A program made the position numbers and the translations under genes. Below the pieces are notes generated by a model. It worked only from the letters and a program-made list of their open reading frames with translations. It ran no database searches and was not told the DNA's origin. From positions 1 through 27,475 of IMG/VR virus record IMGVR_UViG_3300025687_000250: a stretch of 27,475 nucleotides of DNA; one strand, written 5' to 3'. Below are positions 8,086-15,404 of this stretch, in pieces (within the stretch, counting starts at the first letter, position 1; each line of letters begins with the position of its first letter). The DNA comes from a virus.

Positions 8086-8456
8086 CAGATCTCTTGCAAT
8101 TTTTTAAAGCATTCTTCATCTTGTTGAATATCATGTATTTGAGTTTTTGGATATTCAGGGATACGATTCAAAAATAACAAAAAACTTTTCATAGATGGCC
8201 ATAGTTCCTTTTCCAAATTATAAAATAACAAAGGAACTGCTGCATCACTGAAAACATTAAACATAATTATTAAGTGATTGAGAATTAAGTGAACTTTAAG
8301 TTCACCATTGCTCTTATATCTCTTTAATAATCTTTTTATGTATCGTATTCTCTTCAAATCATTTTCAAAATCCTCCATAGTCAGAGCTTGAGGATTGTCA
8401 TAAAATTTTATCGCGAATAACAAATAATTATTCTCATTCAACTCATCAAATCTCAT
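8085..8456 (-). CDS. Conserved cyanophage protein of unknown function
   Basis: 123 residues starting MRFDELNENNYLLFAIKFYDNPQ. It appears all-helical, with a pattern I recall from many T4-like marine phages (N-terminal DELNENNYLLFA, KRIRYIKRLLKRY, ILNHLIIMFNVF). No catalytic motif is visible. The hydrophobic segment LILNHLIIMFNVF is too interrupted for a clear membrane span. It is coupled by a one-base overlap to the small basic protein downstream and lies 11 bases after the gene at 8468-9010. Confidence 0.8.
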   Translation of the reverse strand: MRFDELNENNYLLFAIKFYDNPQALTMEDFENDLKRIRYIKRLLKRYKSNGELKVHLILNHLIIMFNVFSDAAVPLLFYNLEKELWPSMKSFLLFLNRIPEYPKTQIHDIQQDEECFKKLQEI

Positions 8457-8467
8457 ACTTTATATTA

Positions 8468-9010
8468 TCAAATTAAATCTTCGTCAGCACTGTCAGATGT
8501 TGTTAGGATTCCGCCAGCAACTAAAACTTCATGCTTAACTCTCAGGTTTCCATGCATATCAACATATGAAGTAATACCAACCCATCCAGAGTGACCAACA
8601 GCATAACTAGTAGTTGCTGCTACACCAACCTCAAGATAATCAACACCATATACAGATGTTGTTACTGGATTAGTTGAGAATCCTGATGTTTTTGCCTCAG
8701 GTGCTCTATAATGGGAATCAAGAACGGTGTAAAGTGGTTCTTCAGAAATCTCATATGTAGTTGCTGGAACTGTTGTAAGACCACTTACAAATCCAGCAGT
8801 GCTAGCAATAGAAAGTGTTGTAGAAGTTACGCCAGTGATAATAGCATATCCATAAGTTGCTCCGGCTCCGACAGTAATTACATTACCAGCAGCAACTCCA
8901 TTTGCAGTAAAACTAACTACACCTGTAGTGCCAGTTATTTCTGGAGTCGTTAAATTTACTTGAACAGTTCCATCAGAATATACTAAGTCTGTATTGCCCC
9001 AGAGAGCCAT
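8468..9010 (-). CDS. Probable structural protein, beta-rich (MALWGN family)
   Basis: 180 residues. The start MALWGNTDLVYSDGTVQVNL and the repeated Thr/Gly/Val pattern (GYAIITGVTSTTLSIASTAGF) are typical of a beta-rich protein family I recall as widespread in cyanomyoviruses and usually annotated as structural or hypothetical. There is no signal peptide. It is preceded by a terminator and an exact TATAAATA late promoter 31 bases upstream, which supports expression with virion genes. The C-terminus is acidic (TSDSADEDLI). The specific role is unknown. Confidence 0.8.
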   Translation of the reverse strand: MALWGNTDLVYSDGTVQVNLTTPEITGTTGVVSFTANGVAAGNVITVGAGATYGYAIITGVTSTTLSIASTAGFVSGLTTVPATTYEISEEPLYTVLDSHYRAPEAKTSGFSTNPVTTSVYGVDYLEVGVAATTSYAVGHSGWVGITSYVDMHGNLRVKHEVLVAGGILTTSDSADEDLI

Positions 9011-9040
9011 GTTTCCTTACCTTATAATCTTTTATACAGA

Positions 9041-9048
9041 TATTTATA
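9041..9048 (-). promoter_or_regulatory. T4-type late promoter TATAAATA
   Basis: An exact TATAAATA on the minus strand, immediately beyond the terminator at 9048-9072 and 31 bases ahead of the ATG at 9010. Confidence 0.75.
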
Positions 9049-9072
9049 AAAAAAGGAGACCCTAAGGTCTCC
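9048..9072 (-). terminator. Rho-independent terminator
   Basis: A 7-bp stem (GGAGACC at 9055-9061 with GGTCTCC at 9066-9072, four-base loop) is followed on the minus strand by seven T. It closes the transcript of the small gene at 9078-9278. Confidence 0.8.
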
Positions 9073-9077
9073 AATTA

Positions 9078-9278
9078 TCACTCTTCTCTTGCTTTGATTG
9101 CTTTTGTAACAACCTCTAAAAGTTGGTCATCCATATCTGTTTTAGTCAGTTTTACTGCTTTACCAAGAATAACTAAACAAATATCAATCAGTTTTTCTCC
9201 AAGTTCCTCATTTTCAGGAATTTTAGAAACAGCATCGGAAATAATTTTTGATGCTAACGGAAGAAGAAATGCGAGCAT
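9078..9278 (-). CDS. Small helical protein with hydrophobic N-terminus
   Basis: 66 residues. The first 17 residues (MLAFLLPLASKIISDAV) are mostly hydrophobic. The rest is amphipathic (NEELGEKLIDICLVILGKAV) with an acidic end. It could be peripheral to the membrane or an oligomerising helix bundle. I recall similarly built small cyanophage proteins but no function. It ends five bases before a strong terminator and starts 36 bases after the gene at 9315-10466. Confidence 0.7.
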   Translation of the reverse strand: MLAFLLPLASKIISDAVSKIPENEELGEKLIDICLVILGKAVKLTKTDMDDQLLEVVTKAIKAREE

Positions 9279-9314
9279 GATAGTGATGAAAACTCAATAC
9301 TATATATCAGCAAT

Positions 9315-10466
9315 TTAGTCACATGCAGACTTTACAGATTTTGCAGTTGCAACTTTATTAAAATCTTTTTCAAGATTTTCAGGATTGCTCATTACCATTG
9401 GATTTTTAATACCCATTCCTGCTCTCAGTTTATTTTTAATCATCTCTCTATACGCATAATCTGCTCTTTTATCACGTTCACCCATTTCTTCATTCATTTT
9501 TTTCTCAGGAAGACCTTTATGTTTTGTGGAAGCATACTTTTTTGCTTCTTTTTCACTCATACCTTTTGCTGCTTTTGCAACTTCTGGTGAGGCGGGCTTT
9601 TTTCCTGTCTTAGCAGCATAAACCATACCCATAAATTTTTGCTGCGCTCGACTTTCCGCCTTTTCAATAATAAAAGGAGTATTTGGTCGATAACTATTCA
9701 TCAACTTTTTACTCTTTCCATTAGGCTCAGATGGCATCATAGTAACTTTATTTGTCTTATTTTTCTTCATTACATCAATTGGAACTTGATTAGTAATACC
9801 ATAAGACTCTTTAATCTTACCACCCATTTGATCCTCACCTTTTGCGCCAGCAATAACATCTCCACGAGTTACTCTATCATAAGGTGGATAATTATTTGCT
9901 AAATTTCCATCACCTTTTTTCTTTTTTCTACCTTCATATGGATCACCATGCTCAGTCATTTCAACTTCTGCAATATTTGGATTTTGGCGAAGTTGACTAA
10001 TTTTTTCACGAGTTGCATATCTTACATAAGATTTACCATTTTTATCTGTTACTCTTACTTTATATTTTCTATCAGAAGAAGATTTCATTTTTTCTTCATA
10101 AACCAAAGTAATATCTTTTTCGATACCTTCAACAAACACTTTATAAAGAGCTTCAGCAACACTTGTATGTGCCGATTCTTCGATTTTATAGTCCTCTTGC
10201 ATTCCAGATTTTCCAAAAAGCATTTGCTTTACTGCATCTCTTTCTTGCTGACTCATACTCGTATTCTGCATATATTGAGAATACGCCTGACGTAGGGGAA
10301 TATCTTCTCTTCTTGCACGATAACGAATATCGTATACAGCTTGTTTCACTTTCTTAGCCGGATCAGATGATCTCTCTGTTTGATTAGATTTCGGTGCAGG
10401 TTTAGATTCACCAGCACCCATAGGATGTTTTCTTACTGGAAGCTCTTCAACAATATTCTTTTTCAT
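9315..10466 (-). CDS. Basic protein, probable virion-associated
   Basis: 383 residues, highly charged and Lys-rich. The ATG overlaps the stop of the upstream gene (ATGA). The N-terminal part has a helical segment (VKQAVYDIRYRARREDIPLRQAYSQYMQ). The middle has EGRKKKKGDG followed by LANNYPPYDRVTRGDVIAGAKG, a segment I recall from cyanomyovirus proteins. The C-terminal half has SRAQQKFMGMVYAAKTGKK and MSEKEAKKYASTKHKGLPEK, segments also common in marine phage structural proteins. No enzymatic motif is seen. A CATAAATA late-promoter match lies 35 bases upstream. A head-internal or nucleoid-like role fits the basic charge but is inferred. Confidence 0.75.
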   Translation of the reverse strand: MKKNIVEELPVRKHPMGAGESKPAPKSNQTERSSDPAKKVKQAVYDIRYRARREDIPLRQAYSQYMQNTSMSQQERDAVKQMLFGKSGMQEDYKIEESAHTSVAEALYKVFVEGIEKDITLVYEEKMKSSSDRKYKVRVTDKNGKSYVRYATREKISQLRQNPNIAEVEMTEHGDPYEGRKKKKGDGNLANNYPPYDRVTRGDVIAGAKGEDQMGGKIKESYGITNQVPIDVMKKNKTNKVTMMPSEPNGKSKKLMNSYRPNTPFIIEKAESRAQQKFMGMVYAAKTGKKPASPEVAKAAKGMSEKEAKKYASTKHKGLPEKKMNEEMGERDKRADYAYREMIKNKLRAGMGIKNPMVMSNPENLEKDFNKVATAKSVKSACD

Positions 10467-11068
10467 GAGAGACTTTTTGTTTCTACTTTTTTTCTATACT
10501 TATTTATGAAATTAAGTGATTGTTCTGCATTTTTACGATATCCGGTTGTTCCAATAAGTGTATTTGGTTTTCCAGGAAGTCTATAAAGTCGATCCATTTT
10601 AACTTCAGTATACTCAACCAAATCTTTAATCCAAGATTTAAACATTTCACCATCTTCAGTAACACAAATAAGATGATTTGTTCCTCTACGAATAATCTTA
10701 CCAACTTTTTCCGTGACAAGACTCTTTACCCAATCATCAACATTAAAAATTTCTTCTTTGATATATTTTTCCCTCAATTCCTTTTCTTCATATGCCTTTT
10801 CTCTATTTCTAATTGCAGCTTGTGCTTTTAAACGAGGATCATTGTATCCAGGAGAAGCAATTGTTTTTTCTTTTTGACTTTGATAAGGATCTTGTCTTCC
10901 TGGTATCTGTCTTTTATTATAAAATACTAATTTACCTTCTTTTGTTTTTGCAGTAAATTCACCTTTACGGTCATACCATCCACCATGCTTATCACTCACA
11001 AGATTCAAGCTTCTAGCTTTCTCTGCTGGAGATTGAATTTCTTTTATAAATTGGGAAAAATTTTTCAT
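10463..11068 (-). CDS. Probable internal head protein with capsid-targeting-like N-terminus
   Basis: 201 residues starting MKNFSQFIKEIQSPAEKARS. The first ten residues match the T4 capsid targeting pattern M-K-x-[FY]-x-[QE]-F-I-x-E, with cleavage expected after Glu10. The next segment (LNLVSDKHGGWYDRKGEFTAKTKEGKLVFYNKRQ) looks like a small beta domain, followed by a Lys/Glu-rich helix. The C-terminal part (VGKIIRRGTNHLICVTEDGEMFKSWIKDLVEYTEV, then KMDRLYRLPGKPNTLIGTTGYRKN) is a compact mixed domain I do not recognise. It is coupled to the basic protein downstream (ATGA). A GATAAATA element is 90 bases upstream. Confidence 0.75.
   Translation of the reverse strand: MKNFSQFIKEIQSPAEKARSLNLVSDKHGGWYDRKGEFTAKTKEGKLVFYNKRQIPGRQDPYQSQKEKTIASPGYNDPRLKAQAAIRNREKAYEEKELREKYIKEEIFNVDDWVKSLVTEKVGKIIRRGTNHLICVTEDGEMFKSWIKDLVEYTEVKMDRLYRLPGKPNTLIGTTGYRKNAEQSLNFINKYRKKVETKSLS
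10501..10508 (-). promoter_or_regulatory. Possible late promoter CATAAATA
   Basis: A NATAAATA match on the minus strand, 35 bases ahead of the start at 10466 and inside the 3' end of the upstream gene. The sequence is AT-rich here, so chance cannot be excluded. Confidence 0.4.
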
Positions 11069-11157
11069 TATTTATTTTTTTTTTTTTACGCAATTCTGCA
11101 GTTATTGTTGCTTCATTTGCAATGATATAATGCAGAATACTCTTTCTTATCTTTATA

Positions 11158-11165
11158 TATTTATC
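11158..11165 (-). promoter_or_regulatory. Possible late promoter GATAAATA
   Basis: A NATAAATA match on the minus strand, 90 bases ahead of the ATG at 11068, in the poorly coding stretch between 11069 and 11291. Confidence 0.45.
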
Positions 11166-11191
11166 CTTGATAGTTTTGTTGCTTACAAAAT

Positions 11192-11290
11192 CTATTTTTT
11201 TGTGAAGACTTTATAAACATAAGCAATAAAATCTTTATACGATCCATTAAAATCGGATATTAAATCTGCAACTAATTCTTCTATTTTCAT
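11192..11290 (-). CDS. Short ORF ending at an A7 run; possible frameshifted small gene
   Basis: The ATG at 11290 opens 32 codons (MKIEELVADLISDFNGSYKDFIAYVYKVFTKK) and stops in TAG directly after a run of seven A. Shifting by -1 at that run keeps a protein-like frame open (DFVSNKTIKDKYIKIRKSI, then LHYIIANEATITAELRKKK) down to a second run of thirteen A at 11073-11085. Together they would make about 70 residues, filling the otherwise empty 11069-11290 gap. This could be a decayed gene, a sequencing indel or programmed frameshifting. No family is recognised. Confidence 0.35.
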   Translation of the reverse strand: MKIEELVADLISDFNGSYKDFIAYVYKVFTKK

Positions 11291-11291
11291 T

Positions 11292-12380
11292 TTAAATAAG
11301 TGTATATATATCGATAGATCCGGATCTGAATGCTTTTGGATATATTCCAGTTCTAACTAATGGTATAGATCCACTTGGAGTTTTTGTAGATCTATTATCT
11401 GATACTGCTAATAAAACTGCTCTATATCCACTTCCATCATTAATAAATTTACTAATATCTCCATTTATATGGTAACCACCACTAAATGATAAATTGTAAA
11501 TTACATCTTCACTACCACTAGTAAATGGTCTAAAAATAAAACTACCTTGACCTATTATATCTACATTATTTAAACTTCGAGAACCACCATAGTCAGCACC
11601 ATAAACAGACATATTAACAAGATTTGGATTATTTACAAAGGAATGAACAGACCTTTTTAAAGATCCTTTGCTATCAAATGGATTGTTTGCAATTTGAGAT
11701 TGACCACTCGTAGCATCAGAATATAGTTGATATAGTCTATTCAAAAATGATTGAACCTCAATATTCTCATAAATCTTAGTTGGAAATTCAGAAGATCCTG
11801 CTTTCTCAGAAATTCCACCATACTGTCTAAAGGCGCCCGCACCACTACCAGTTTTATGGGATATAAAAAATAAAGAATTATTTGCACTATTTTTAAAAAC
11901 AAAATCAGATTTAGGTTCTTTACCATGTATTCTACCATCAACTTTTTCCAATTTTGTAACTCCTGATATCAATCTTCCATCTGGAGATAAAATATCAATT
12001 CCTTCTCTATTATTTCTACCAATACCAGCACGTTCACATAAATTTTGAATTTCATTATTTGTCATATCCAAAACTCTTTTTTCTACAGCATAGGATGGAT
12101 TTAATCCTGTAGGTTTTCGAATTGCAGTTGCCCTAAGATATCCAGTTATACCATTTATTCTAACATTTGCATATTTACTTCTACCTTCCAAAAAAAATTG
12201 TTTGGATACAATATTAACAAAATTTCCATTACTTACATAAGTTAAAATATTATTAAACCTTGTATTAGTGTATACAGGTTCATTAATTATATTATTTTCA
12301 ATAGGATATTTTATATTACTAGATGAAGGATTATTCTTCACATACTTATTCCAATCCCTATCTGCAGATATGGTAGCCAT
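11292..12380 (-). CDS. SH3b-like plus possible PD-(D/E)xK nuclease-like protein
   Basis: 362 residues, with more Asn, Ile and Ser and lower GC than the replication genes. Residues ~40-90 resemble a bacterial SH3 domain (ILTYVSNGNFVNIVSKQFF, then ANVRINGITGYLRATAIRKP). Residues ~105-130 (ERAGIGRNNREGIDILSPDG) lead into a segment with D159 in KSDFVFK and an SHK at 174-176 in SLFFISHKTGSGAGAFRQYGG. The order D...beta strand...xHK is reminiscent of restriction-type nuclease cores, though the canonical (D/E)xK is not exact. The C-terminal 120 residues are Gly/Ser/Asn-rich (GADYGGSRSLNNVDIIGQG). It lies next to two tRNA genes. A late acquired accessory nuclease is one reading; a tail or cell-wall-binding protein is another. 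Confidence 0.65.
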   Translation of the reverse strand: MATISADRDWNKYVKNNPSSSNIKYPIENNIINEPVYTNTRFNNILTYVSNGNFVNIVSKQFFLEGRSKYANVRINGITGYLRATAIRKPTGLNPSYAVEKRVLDMTNNEIQNLCERAGIGRNNREGIDILSPDGRLISGVTKLEKVDGRIHGKEPKSDFVFKNSANNSLFFISHKTGSGAGAFRQYGGISEKAGSSEFPTKIYENIEVQSFLNRLYQLYSDATSGQSQIANNPFDSKGSLKRSVHSFVNNPNLVNMSVYGADYGGSRSLNNVDIIGQGSFIFRPFTSGSEDVIYNLSFSGGYHINGDISKFINDGSGYRAVLLAVSDNRSTKTPSGSIPLVRTGIYPKAFRSGSIDIYTLI

Positions 12381-12398
12381 ATTTTTATTTTTATTTAG

Positions 12399-12479
12399 TG
12401 CTCAAGAAAGGATTTGAACCTTCAAGTCTTGCGACGGCAGATTCTAAGTCTGCTGCGTATACCATTCCGCCACTTGAGC
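12399..12479 (-). tRNA. tRNA-Leu (anticodon TAG)
   Basis: The minus strand folds as a class II tRNA: acceptor GCTCAAG/CTTGAGC, D-arm GCGGAATGGTATACGC, anticodon stem GCAGA/TCTGC with loop CTTAGAA (anticodon TAG), a long variable arm, and T-loop GGTTCAAATCC. About 81 bases including the discriminator A. CCA is not encoded. It reads CUA and neighbouring Leu codons. Confidence 0.95.
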
Positions 12480-12482
12480 ATA

Positions 12483-12553
12483 TGGAGAATAGGAGAATCG
12501 AACTCCTAATAAGTGCTTGCAAAGCACCCGTTATACCGTTTAACTAATTCCCC
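12483..12553 (-). tRNA. tRNA-Ala (anticodon TGC)
   Basis: The minus strand folds as a tRNA: acceptor GGGGAAT/ATTCTCC (one G-U pair), anticodon stem GGTGC/GCACT with loop TTTGCAA (anticodon TGC), and T-arm GGAGTTCGATTCTCC. 71 bases with discriminator A and no encoded CCA. It lies three bases upstream of tRNA-Leu, so both are likely processed from one transcript. Confidence 0.95.
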
Positions 12554-12566
12554 AGAAAAGACGGCA

Positions 12567-12788
12567 TCAAAGTTTGCCGCCAACAACACCATCATTCATA
12601 ACACGATTACTTTCTTCATTCCATCCTTCTTGCTCTCCTTTTAAATAAAATCGAGTCATATGAATACATTCTTCTTTTGTGAGAGATGTTATTAGTGGTC
12701 TGCTATCTTTCGAAACGCTAATCCAAAGACCAAATCGCTCTTCAATAAAGAAGCAATCATCATACATTACAATTTCAGGTTCATTCAT
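12567..12788 (-). CDS. Conserved small cyanophage protein of unknown function
   Basis: 73 residues starting MNEPEIVMYDDCFFIEERFG. I use the ATG at 12788, which overlaps the upstream gene by eight bases, rather than the longer frame to 12833. The pattern YDDCFFIEERFGLWISVSKD, then FYLKGEQEGWNEESNRV and VNDGVVGGKL-like end, is one I recall from many T4-like cyanophages. It appears as a compact alpha/beta domain without a known active site. The two tRNA genes follow directly. Confidence 0.8.
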   Translation of the reverse strand: MNEPEIVMYDDCFFIEERFGLWISVSKDSRPLITSLTKEECIHMTRFYLKGEQEGWNEESNRVMNDGVVGGKL

Positions 12789-12987
12789 TTTCAGTTTTTT
12801 TATTAAATCCAAATGGTGCAAGTTTATCATCAACTCGCTTTTTCATTACAAGAGCTGCGAGTGATTCCATAACTTTAAGAATATCTTCTGGTTTTGCACC
12901 TTCACCAATATTCTGCGAAACGTAATCATATTTACGCCAGAACTCTTCGCCTACTTCTTTGTATTCTTCAACTGTAATTGGTTTCAT
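12781..12987 (-). CDS. Small conserved hypothetical protein
   Basis: 68 residues, helical and highly charged (MKPITVEEYKEVGEEFWRKY ...). The ATG overlaps the upstream stop as ATGA. It has no motif, signal or membrane segment. It belongs to a run of four tightly coupled small genes between mazG and the tRNAs. Confidence 0.75.
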   Translation of the reverse strand: MKPITVEEYKEVGEEFWRKYDYVSQNIGEGAKPEDILKVMESLAALVMKKRVDDKLAPFGFNKKTENE

Positions 12988-13172
12988 TTTCCGCTAGTAT
13001 CATAGTTCATTTTATCATCTTGTGCCTTCAATCGACGCATATCTTCATGAAGACGACTGGTGGCATTTGTTTGAACGGTTTCGTGCAATCGTTTCAGTGC
13101 TTCGATGGTTTCAGGAGTTTCTTCCCAAGTCCATACTTCACCACCTTTACCAGTAAATTCTCTTTTAGTCAT
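12984..13172 (-). CDS. Small conserved hypothetical protein
   Basis: 62 residues (MTKREFTGKGGEVWTWEETP ...). A short beta-like start is followed by one long charged helix (ETIEALKRLHETVQTNATS). It is linked by ATGA overlaps on both sides, so it belongs to the same translationally coupled run. No function is recognised. Confidence 0.75.
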   Translation of the reverse strand: MTKREFTGKGGEVWTWEETPETIEALKRLHETVQTNATSRLHEDMRRLKAQDDKMNYDTSGK

Positions 13173-13345
13173 ATGGCATCATTAATAGTGTATTTGTTTT
13201 TTCGCAATCCATATCGTTTAATGTGTTTGGTTCTATGATCTTCTGTTTGGAAGTGACAAACTCGTTTATCTTTTCCATCCATATATTCTAAACGATATGG
13301 AAATGTAGGAAATGGATGGAGATCTTCGTTTGATTTTTTTGGCAT
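13169..13345 (-). CDS. Small basic protein of unknown function
   Basis: 58 residues from the ATG at 13345 to a TGA at 13169 that overlaps the next start (ATGA). Sequence features: MPKKSNEDLHPFPTFPYRLE at the start, a central CHF, then a basic His/Arg/Lys-rich end (EDHRTKHIKRYGLRKNKY). One Cys and several His might bind metal or nucleic acid, but this is not a defined finger. I recall similar short proteins in cyanophages. It starts three bases after mazG ends. Confidence 0.8.
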   Translation of the reverse strand: MPKKSNEDLHPFPTFPYRLEYMDGKDKRVCHFQTEDHRTKHIKRYGLRKNKYTINDAI

Positions 13346-13348
13346 TAA

Positions 13349-13765
13349 TTAGCGATCATCGGCAGCACGATTTTCGGAGAAGTAAATATCAAAAGTGCCT
13401 TCTGGATAACGCTTACCCAGTTTCTTAACATTACCTGCGATTACATCATCAAAAGAAACTTCGAGTGCCATACATGCTTGAGCAACATACCACATCACAT
13501 CTCCCAATTCAATAATCAGGTGCTCACGATTATCTTCATTCCAAGGTTTACCTTGGAAAATCATCTTCTTGACAATCTCCATAAACTCACCACCTTCGGC
13601 ATTGATACCAACGGCAGATGTCAGGAGACGCTCAATGTTAGCACCTTTTTCATCAAGTTCGACCATGCGGTCGGCAAGAGCAACAAAGTCTTTGGAGGCA
13701 TCGGAGGTGACGGCATCCACAAACTCGGTGTATCGCTCAAATTGAATATGTTTTTGTTCAGTCAT
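13349..13765 (-). CDS. mazG: MazG-type nucleoside triphosphate pyrophosphohydrolase
   Basis: 138 residues with the MazG metal-binding pattern ExxE...ExxD: E60-x2-E63 in GGEFMEIVKKM and E86-x2-D89 in IELGDVMWYVAQ. The family hydrolyses (d)NTPs to monophosphates and pyrophosphate. Cyanophage MazG has been proposed to recycle host G/C nucleotides or affect ppGpp; more recent biochemistry favours dGTP and dCTP as substrates. The position among replication genes and near RNR at the operon level fits nucleotide-pool control. The start is an ATG at 13765. Confidence 0.9.
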   Translation of the reverse strand: MTEQKHIQFERYTEFVDAVTSDASKDFVALADRMVELDEKGANIERLLTSAVGINAEGGEFMEIVKKMIFQGKPWNEDNREHLIIELGDVMWYVAQACMALEVSFDDVIAGNVKKLGKRYPEGTFDIYFSENRAADDR

Positions 13766-13767
13766 TT

Positions 13768-14034
13768 TTATACTTCAAAAGGTTGTTGTTTGTTTTCATT
13801 TAGTTGTGGACTTTCGACATTCCATGAACCACCGACACCACCATCCATATTTACAATAATATCTTTGGTAGGCAATTCAAGTTTAGAAGTTTCTACATCA
13901 ATAGTTCGATTCCATTCAAGTCGGTTGGTCTTATAAGTGCCCTTACGCAACTCTGCCAACCATTTGGCATCATTTTCTCCACCACAATCGGCAAATTTGT
14001 TGCCTTTTTTGTCATAAACTGTATAGTAAATCAA
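13768..14034 (-). CDS. Conserved hypothetical protein with TTG start
   Basis: 88 residues. There is no ATG near the N-terminus. The TTG at 14034 overlaps the gp41 stop as TTGA, with GGA about ten bases upstream, and gives a sensible start (M)IYYTVYDKKGNKFADCGG. The protein is beta-rich then polar, ending in an acidic Asn/Gln-rich tail (ESPQLNENKQQPFEV). The motif DAKWLAELRKGTYKTNRLEW suggests a small domain known to me only as hypothetical in cyanophages. Confidence 0.75.
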   Translation of the reverse strand: MIYYTVYDKKGNKFADCGGENDAKWLAELRKGTYKTNRLEWNRTIDVETSKLELPTKDIIVNMDGGVGGSWNVESPQLNENKQQPFEV

Positions 14035-15404
14035 AACTTGAATCCTTCAAATGATTTCTTAGGTTTCTCCTCGTAATTATACTCCTCTTCCTGACCAGAG
14101 TCAAGTATGTCGTTCTGCGCTCTTTGCTCACAATCATAAAGTCTCATCTTGGCACGATCAACACCAACAATAAATCGCTTGTTCATTGTCGGGTCATTGT
14201 ATCGATTCTTCAACTGCTTCACCATAATTTGTCCAAGTTGTTCAAGCTCATCAGTTGAAATAAGGGCAAACATAAGATCAGCAGTAGCAGGGAGCCCAAA
14301 GGATTCACTAGTGTCAGTGATATCAACATCGCTGCTAGAATAACCAGAACGAGTGGTCTGGGTGGCAGATACGATAGGGACTTCTTTCTCGACAGCCAAT
14401 CCTCTAAGTTCTTCAGCAATAGCCTTGATATAGCTATATGAATTGATAGAAACGCCTGACTTATAGCGGGAGGAAGCACATATATTAAGGTAATCAATGA
14501 AAATAATATCAGGCTTAAATGACTTCTTAAGTGCAAGTTCATTAAGCAGTGCTTTAAAATGTCCACTATGTGCCGATGCTGTCGGATACTCTTTAATTAT
14601 AAGTGTTCCTTGAGTCTTCTTTGAAAGACTAGTTACCTTGTTTTCAAATGTTGACTTTGGCAAATCAGTCAGATTTTGAATAGGAACATTTAATAAGTTT
14701 GCGTCAATTCGTTCAGCAATTTTTTCTTCTGCCATCTCCATTGTAATATAGAGAACGTTCCGTCCTTGGAGCAACACGGAGCTAGCAACATGGCACATGA
14801 ATAGAGACTTGCCGACGCCTGTACCAGCGAGCGCGATGTTAAGAGTCTTAGGAGGTAAACCGCCTTTGGTAATTTTGTTGAAATATTCGAGATCGAACTC
14901 AATTTTTTCTTCCTTCCGATGATAGTAATCATACCTTTCCTGATAGTTTTCTAAGTAGTCATGACCGATATTATTATCAAAAGACACTGCTAGAGCGTCT
15001 GACAAAATACTTGGAATTGCATCACGGTTCTTGTTCTCATCATTACCATCAGCAATACCAATGGCTTCCATGAGAGCAAGATAAATGGCTCGGTCACGAC
15101 ACCATTTCTCTGTTGTATCCAGCAACCACTGATAATCTACTGGCGCATCATGAAGAGAATCTACAATGTCACGAACTTCTTTTACTTCTGTTTCCGTAAA
15201 ATCTATACGATTTTCAAGTTCAATTGTTAATGCCTCTTTTGTTATTGAAGAATTATATTTAACAATAAAATGAACAATTTCTTGAAAAATTACCTTTTCA
15301 GATCTTTGCTCAAAATAATCTGGTTGAATAAATGGAATTACTTTTCGCGCATAATTTTCATTAAAAACAAGATTTCTTAAAATAGTTAACTCCAGACGTT
15401 CCAT
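14031..15404 (-). CDS. 41: Replicative DNA helicase (T4 gp41 type)
   Basis: 457-residue DnaB-family hexameric 5'-3' helicase that unwinds the fork and recruits gp61 primase. The N-terminal ~160 residues are a helical collar domain. Walker A is GTGVGKS (194-200), and the Walker B region is DIIFIDYLNICASS (about 298). The downstream ATQTTRSGYSSSDVDITD and LKNRYNDPTMNKRF segments are typical of the RecA-like helicase core. The ATG at 15404 overlaps the upstream stop by one base. Confidence 0.95.
   Translation of the reverse strand: MERLELTILRNLVFNENYARKVIPFIQPDYFEQRSEKVIFQEIVHFIVKYNSSITKEALTIELENRIDFTETEVKEVRDIVDSLHDAPVDYQWLLDTTEKWCRDRAIYLALMEAIGIADGNDENKNRDAIPSILSDALAVSFDNNIGHDYLENYQERYDYYHRKEEKIEFDLEYFNKITKGGLPPKTLNIALAGTGVGKSLFMCHVASSVLLQGRNVLYITMEMAEEKIAERIDANLLNVPIQNLTDLPKSTFENKVTSLSKKTQGTLIIKEYPTASAHSGHFKALLNELALKKSFKPDIIFIDYLNICASSRYKSGVSINSYSYIKAIAEELRGLAVEKEVPIVSATQTTRSGYSSSDVDITDTSESFGLPATADLMFALISTDELEQLGQIMVKQLKNRYNDPTMNKRFIVGVDRAKMRLYDCEQRAQNDILDSGQEEEYNYEEKPKKSFEGFKF

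Noticed and set aside
9283-9299. TGAAAACTCAATACT near the start of the 9078-9278 gene
   Set aside because: It looks like two half-elements but lacks the spacing, partner arms and variable window of the clusters.
12789-12833. Longer start for the gene at 12567-12788
   Set aside because: The extra residues overlap the upstream gene; homologues as I recall begin at MNEPEI.
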